This document shows, one piece after another, positions 14,652 to 17,565 of a DNA stretch of 17,565 bases. The stretch lies in NCBI GenBank assembly GCA_038211505.1, contig JBBQVO010000055.1, positions 1 to 17,565 of the forward strand. The letters are read 5' to 3'. How positions within the stretch are numbered: the stretch's first letter is position 1; the number at the start of each line of letters is the position of its first letter. A model generated the notes under the pieces. It had not been told where the DNA came from, searched no databases, and was given only the letters and a program-made list of their open reading frames with translations. Position numbers and translations under genes: made by a program. The DNA comes from JBBQVO01 sp038211505 (GTDB lineage Bacteria; Chloroflexota; Dehalococcoidia; DSTF01; JACRBR01).

Positions 14652-14666
14652 GCCGCGCGACGCGGC
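14652..14666 (+). terminator. Short GC hairpin after ftsI (weak terminator candidate)
   Basis: GCCGCG, loop CGA, CGCGGC begins seven bases after the ftsI stop. The stem is perfect but only 6 bp, and no T-run follows, so efficient intrinsic termination is doubtful. It may instead protect the mRNA 3' end. Confidence 0.25.
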
Positions 14667-14692
14667 CGAGCGAACGGGCAATAAACAAGGAA

Positions 14693-14717
14693 CGTAGGGG
14701 CGTAGCTCCAGCTGCGT
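14693..14717 (-). repeat. Inverted copy of the CCCCTAC-tailed hairpin family
   Basis: CGTAGGGGCG (14693-14702) is the reverse complement of the CGCCCCTAC(G/A) tail seen at 10545-10555, 10669-10679 and 17270-17278. It is followed by a small hairpin, CGTAGC, loop TCCA, GCTGCG (14701-14716). It sits in the 196-base gap between ftsI and murF. Confidence 0.55.
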
Positions 14718-14792
14718 CGTCGCCGGTCACGAGAGAGCGTCGGACGCGCACCTCAATGATCGGCAGCGCGCGCAGCGATCGAGGCAATGAAG

Positions 14793-14839
14793 TCGCCAAG
14801 AGGCGATCGGACGACGGAAGCCCGACGGCAGGCGGGCTT
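14793..14839 (+). promoter_or_regulatory. Two hairpins in the murF leader; the second overlaps the ribosome-binding site
   Basis: Hairpin 1 is TCGCC, loop AAGA, GGCGA (14793-14806). Hairpin 2 is AAGCCCG (14818-14824), loop ACGGCAGG, CGGGCTT (14833-14839), ending two bases before the murF ATG. The only purine-rich Shine-Dalgarno-like stretch (AGGCGG, 14830-14835) lies partly in the loop and partly in the stem of hairpin 2, so folding could limit murF translation. Any regulatory role is inference. Confidence 0.45.
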
Positions 14840-14841
14840 GC

Positions 14842-16224
14842 ATGATTACAGCGAAAGAACTCGCGACGGCATTGCGCCCGACGCTGATCAAGGCGCCGTC
14901 GGTCGGACCGATGCGCTTCCGGCACGCCGTCGTCGATTCGCGGAAGGCGGGGCGCGGCGACATCTTCGTCGCGCTGCGCGGCGAGCATGTCGACGGCCAC
15001 AACTTCGTCGCGCAAGCGGCGCAGCGCGGTGCGGCGGGCGCGATCGTCGAGCATCCGGTCGAGGCCGATCTCGCGCAGTACGTCGTGCCGGACTCGCTGA
15101 TGGCGCTGCAGAGCCTGGCGCGCGAGCGCCGCGCGATGCGGACGCGGCTGAAAGTCATCGGCATCACGGGCAGCGTCGGCAAGACGACCACCAAAGAGCT
15201 GACGGCGGCCGTGCTGGCGACGCGGTATCCGCTGCTCAAGAACGAAGGCAATCTCAACAGCGAGATCGGCCTACCGATGGTGCTGCTCGAACTCACGACG
15301 CGGCATCGTCGCGCGGTGCTCGAGATGGCGATGTGGAGCATGGGCGAGATCGCGCTGCTTTGCGAGATCGCGCAACCGGACATCGGCATCGTGACGAACG
15401 TCGGGCCGTCGCACATGGAGCGGCTGGGGAGCATCGATGCGATCGCGGAGGCGAAGACCGAGTTGGTGGAGGCGCTGCCGGAGGACGGCACGGCGATCCT
15501 CAACATCGACGATGAGCGCGTAGCGGCGATGGCGACGCGCACGAACGCCAACGTGCTGACGTATGGCCTCGGCGAGCGCGCCGACGTGCGAGCGATCGAG
15601 ATCGAGAGCCACGGCCTGAGCGGCATCAAGTTCACGCTGGTGCACGGCGACGAATCGGCCGTGGTGTATTCGCATCTGCCGGGGCGGATGATGGTGCACA
15701 ACGCGCTGGCGGCGGCGGCCGCCGGGCTCGTCGACGGCATCGAGATCGACGACGTCGCGGCCGCGCTCTCGGATGCGCAGATTCCGACGCGGCTCGTCGC
15801 GCATCCGGGCCCGAATGGCTCGACGATCATCGACGACACGTACAACGCCAGCCCGGCATCGATGCGGGCGGCGCTGGATCTGCTTGGCGAGGTGCCGGGA
15901 CGGAAGATCGCGGTGCTCGGCGACATGCGCGAGCTGGGCGCGGCGGAACATGATGGCCACATCGACGTCGGGCGGCGGGCGGCGGAAGTCGCCGACGTCA
16001 TCTACGCCGTCGGCGATCTCGGCCGCTGGATCGGCGACGCGGCGTTCCAGGCAGGGCATCCGGATGTGCGGATCGTCATGGACAAGTCGGAGATCGCGCA
16101 GTCGCTGCTTCCGCAGCTGTCGCCGGGCGACGTCGTACTGCTGAAGGCGTCGAGGGCGCTGGCGCTGGAGACGGTGCTCGATGAACTGCGGATCGATGAT
16201 CCGCAAGCGGGCGGCACCTCATGA
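14842..16224 (+). CDS. murF: MurF, UDP-MurNAc-tripeptide:D-Ala-D-Ala ligase
   Basis: A 460-residue ATP-dependent Mur ligase. It adds D-Ala-D-Ala to the UDP-MurNAc-tripeptide in the cytoplasm, completing the soluble wall precursor. The N-terminal domain has DSRKAGRGDIFVALRGEHVDGHNF (32-55), the MurF-type UDP-binding region. The central ATPase domain has the P-loop ITGSVGKTTTKE (108-119), NEGNLNSEIGLP (134-145) and NVGPSHMERLGS (186-197). EAKTEL (203-208) holds the position of the carbamylated Lys. DDTYNASPASM (331-341) is diagnostic of MurF. The C-terminal KASRALALE (435-443) has Ala where KGSR is usual. It is coupled to mraY by an ATGA overlap. murE, the enzyme of the previous step, is not present upstream, where it commonly lies. 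Confidence 0.96.
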   Translation: MITAKELATALRPTLIKAPSVGPMRFRHAVVDSRKAGRGDIFVALRGEHVDGHNFVAQAAQRGAAGAIVEHPVEADLAQYVVPDSLMALQSLARERRAMRTRLKVIGITGSVGKTTTKELTAAVLATRYPLLKNEGNLNSEIGLPMVLLELTTRHRRAVLEMAMWSMGEIALLCEIAQPDIGIVTNVGPSHMERLGSIDAIAEAKTELVEALPEDGTAILNIDDERVAAMATRTNANVLTYGLGERADVRAIEIESHGLSGIKFTLVHGDESAVVYSHLPGRMMVHNALAAAAAGLVDGIEIDDVAAALSDAQIPTRLVAHPGPNGSTIIDDTYNASPASMRAALDLLGEVPGRKIAVLGDMRELGAAEHDGHIDVGRRAAEVADVIYAVGDLGRWIGDAAFQAGHPDVRIVMDKSEIAQSLLPQLSPGDVVLLKASRALALETVLDELRIDDPQAGGTS

Positions 16225-17189
16225 CGTACGCGTTGATCTGGGGCTGCATCGCCGCGGTCGTCGCGCTGATCGCGGGACGGCCGTTCGTGGCGTATCTGCG
16301 TGAGCGCAATATCGGCAAATCGATCAGCACGGACGGGCCGGAGTCGCACCTCTCCAAGGCGGGGACGCCGACGATGGGCGGCGTGCTGATCATCGCCGTC
16401 GCGATCGTCGTCGGATTGATCGCTGCTGTGCCGAAGGATCGCGACGCGCTGCTGCCGATCGTCGTTGCGGCGATCATCGGCGCGATCGGCTTCTACGACG
16501 ATCTGGGGACGCTGGTCGGCCGCGCCCAGCGCGAGGCGCACGATCGCACAGGCATGATCATGAAGCTCGCCGGATTCGCGATCGTCGGCGCGGTCTCGGC
16601 CTGGATCCTGTACGACCGCATCGACGCGCCGCGGCTGCTCGTGCCGCACTTCGGCGCGTACGACATCGGCGCGATCTACATCCCGATCGCGATCTTCGTC
16701 GTGATCGCGACGACGAGTGCGGTCGGCGTCACCGACGGGCTCGACATGCTCGCGGGCACGACGATCGCGATCGCCTTTGCGGCGTTCGGCGCGATCGCGC
16801 TGATGCAGCATCAGACGGCGGTGGCGACGGTGTGTTTTGTATTTGTCGGGTCGCTGCTGGGATTCCTCTGGTACAACGCGTACCCGGCGCGGATCTTCAT
16901 GGGAGATTCGGGGTCGCTGCCGCTCGGGGCGGCGCTGGCGATCGTGGCGTTGATGACGGGGTGGTGGCTGGTGCTGCCGATTGTCGGGATCGTTTTCGTG
17001 ATCGATCAGGCGACGGTGATCATCCAGATCGCGTCGTTCCGGCTGCGCGGCGGCAAGCGCGTCTTCCGTATGGCGCCGATCCATCATCACTTCGAGAAGG
17101 TGTGGCACGAGACGACGGTGACGGCGCGGTTCGCGGTGATCGGGGCGATCGGGGCGCTGCTGGCGATCGCGCTTGCGGCCTGGGACTAG
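16221..17189 (+). CDS. mraY: MraY, phospho-MurNAc-pentapeptide translocase (lipid I synthase)
   Basis: A 322-residue polytopic membrane enzyme, the size of Gram-positive MraY. It transfers phospho-MurNAc-pentapeptide from UDP to undecaprenyl phosphate. Motifs are SKAGTPTMGG (45-54), FYDDLG (91-96, the Asp pair), VTDGLDMLAG (170-179), NAYPARIFMGDSGSLPLG (219-236, with the catalytic-site Asp229) and RMAPIHHHFE (283-292, the MraY-specific His motif). Two differences from the usual pattern stand out. Gly169 replaces the Asn of the NxTDGLD motif, which contacts the nucleotide in known structures. The DDYxK stretch after the Asp pair reads DDLGTLVG. The ATG overlaps the murF stop as ATGA. It is followed by a 171-base repeat-bearing gap before murD. 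Confidence 0.95.
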   Translation: MTYALIWGCIAAVVALIAGRPFVAYLRERNIGKSISTDGPESHLSKAGTPTMGGVLIIAVAIVVGLIAAVPKDRDALLPIVVAAIIGAIGFYDDLGTLVGRAQREAHDRTGMIMKLAGFAIVGAVSAWILYDRIDAPRLLVPHFGAYDIGAIYIPIAIFVVIATTSAVGVTDGLDMLAGTTIAIAFAAFGAIALMQHQTAVATVCFVFVGSLLGFLWYNAYPARIFMGDSGSLPLGAALAIVALMTGWWLVLPIVGIVFVIDQATVIIQIASFRLRGGKRVFRMAPIHHHFEKVWHETTVTARFAVIGAIGALLAIALAAWD

Positions 17190-17195
17190 GGGCGG

Positions 17196-17280
17196 GGCGG
17201 CCGGCCGCCGCGGAGGCTGCCAAGAAAGTTGCACCGCGCCTGACCGGGGCCGGGCGGCCACATCGGGCCGCCCCTACGGA
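17196..17280 (+). repeat. Extragenic hairpin repeats between mraY and murD
   Basis: A perfect 14-base palindrome GGCGGCCGGCCGCC (17196-17209) begins six bases after the mraY stop. A second hairpin follows: GGGCGGCC (17252-17259), loop ACATCG, GGCCGCCC (17266-17273), running into CTACGGA. The CGCCCCTAC tail matches the 70-bp units upstream of mraZ and the inverted element at 14693. No T-run follows either hairpin. Confidence 0.8.
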
Positions 17281-17318
17281 GCCAGCGGCGGCACGACACG
17301 CGACCCGAGCCGCAAGGA

Positions 17319-17342
17319 TTGTCATGCGCGATCGCTTGACAA
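17319..17342. promoter_or_regulatory. Dyad-symmetric site over the murD -35 region
   Basis: Outer arms TTGTCA (17319-17324) and TGACAA (17337-17342) and inner arms GCG (17326-17328) and CGC (17333-17335) are perfect inverted repeats around CGAT. The right arm overlaps the TTGACA promoter hexamer, as expected for a repressor operator. No binding protein is known. Confidence 0.4.
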
Positions 17343-17365
17343 CGGAATTGATAACGTGATATGAC
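17336..17365 (+). promoter_or_regulatory. Candidate promoter at murD
   Basis: A perfect TTGACA (17336-17341) is followed after 18 bases by TATGAC (17360-17365, four of six). It shares CGCTTGACA with the mraZ promoter. If this -10 is used, transcription would begin inside the proposed murD start region, so either the start codon is the GTG at 17385 or the promoter is not real. Confidence 0.3.
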
Positions 17366-17565
17366 AGGTGAACGAGACTTCCTGGTGGGGAAACGGGTGA
17401 CCGTGATCGGTCTCGGCATCGAGGGCGTGGACACAGCGCGATATGCGGCGACGCACGGGGCGCGCGTTCTCGTCAGCGATTCCAAATCTCCCGCTGCCCT
17501 TGCCGAGCGGGTTCAAGAGCTCGAGGGCTTACCGATCGAATACGCATTGGGTACCCCGCAGCGCG
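17361..17565 (+). CDS. murD: MurD, UDP-MurNAc-L-Ala:D-Glu ligase (3' end cut by window)
   Basis: Only the first 68 residues lie in the window, and no stop is reached. The visible N-terminal Rossmann-like domain reads VGKRVTVIGLGIEGVDTARY, followed by GARVLVSDSKSP and LAERVQELEGLPIEYALG. This matches the UDP-binding domain of MurD (GxGxSG pattern with Glu for the usual Ser, then the strand ending in SD). MurD adds D-Glu to UDP-MurNAc-L-Ala in the cytoplasm. The ATG at 17361 gives a short MTGERDFL leader with no good Shine-Dalgarno. A GTG at 17385 would give a start directly at GKRVTVIG and has AGGTGA 13 bases upstream. The gene continues the dcw cluster after a 171-base gap. Confidence 0.85.
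   Translation, partial: MTGERDFLVGKRVTVIGLGIEGVDTARYAATHGARVLVSDSKSPAALAERVQELEGLPIEYALGTPQR

Overview
The window is a GC-rich bacterial chromosome segment dominated by cell-envelope genes. Strand-biased overlapping operons, GTG and TTG starts, a dcw (division and cell wall) cluster opening with mraZ-rsmH, a Cys-rich insert in RsmH, and many extragenic hairpin repeats together suggest an environmental Chloroflexota-like bacterium. That assignment is inference only, because no rRNA gene or phylogenetic marker search was available.

Layout. (1) Positions 1-2147, plus strand: the 3' part of a SAM-dependent methyltransferase gene and a complete FAD-dependent monooxygenase-type oxidoreductase. (2) Positions 7576 down to 2230, minus strand: a tight operon mreC-mreD-mrdA-rodA plus a lysylphosphatidylglycerol-synthase-type membrane protein. 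Every junction overlaps (ATGA, TGATG, ATGA, then 35 nt). This is the elongasome, the lateral-wall synthesis machine. (3) Positions 10286 down to 7752, minus strand: a MogA/MoaB-family molybdenum-cofactor gene and a large alpha/beta-hydrolase lipoprotein with two C-terminal Cys-containing repeats. (4) Positions 10287-10890: about 600 bases with no gene, holding a composite repeat (10-bp-periodic CACGAA arrays and two 70-bp hairpin units), then the mraZ promoter with a run of MraZ-type boxes. (5) Positions 10891-17565, plus strand: mraZ, rsmH, an ftsL-like gene, ftsI, murF, mraY and the start of murD, cut by the window edge. This is the divisome and precursor-synthesis cluster.

How the genes fit together. 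murF, mraY and murD act on the UDP-MurNAc-peptide and lipid I. RodA with PBP2 polymerises and crosslinks wall during elongation under the MreC/MreD scaffold. FtsI with the FtsL-like protein acts at the septum. MraZ probably represses the division cluster, including itself. Elongation and division modules are divergently transcribed and lie about 3.3 kb apart.

Notable points: no murE between ftsI and murF; no mreB beside mreC; repeat-derived hairpins in every gap of the dcw cluster longer than about 150 bases; a likely MraZ operator over the mraZ promoter; a dyad symmetry over a possible murD promoter; hairpins next to the murF start codon; and a MraY with Gly where the family normally has Asn before TDGLD. 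I found no RNA gene, CRISPR array, transposase or phage gene.
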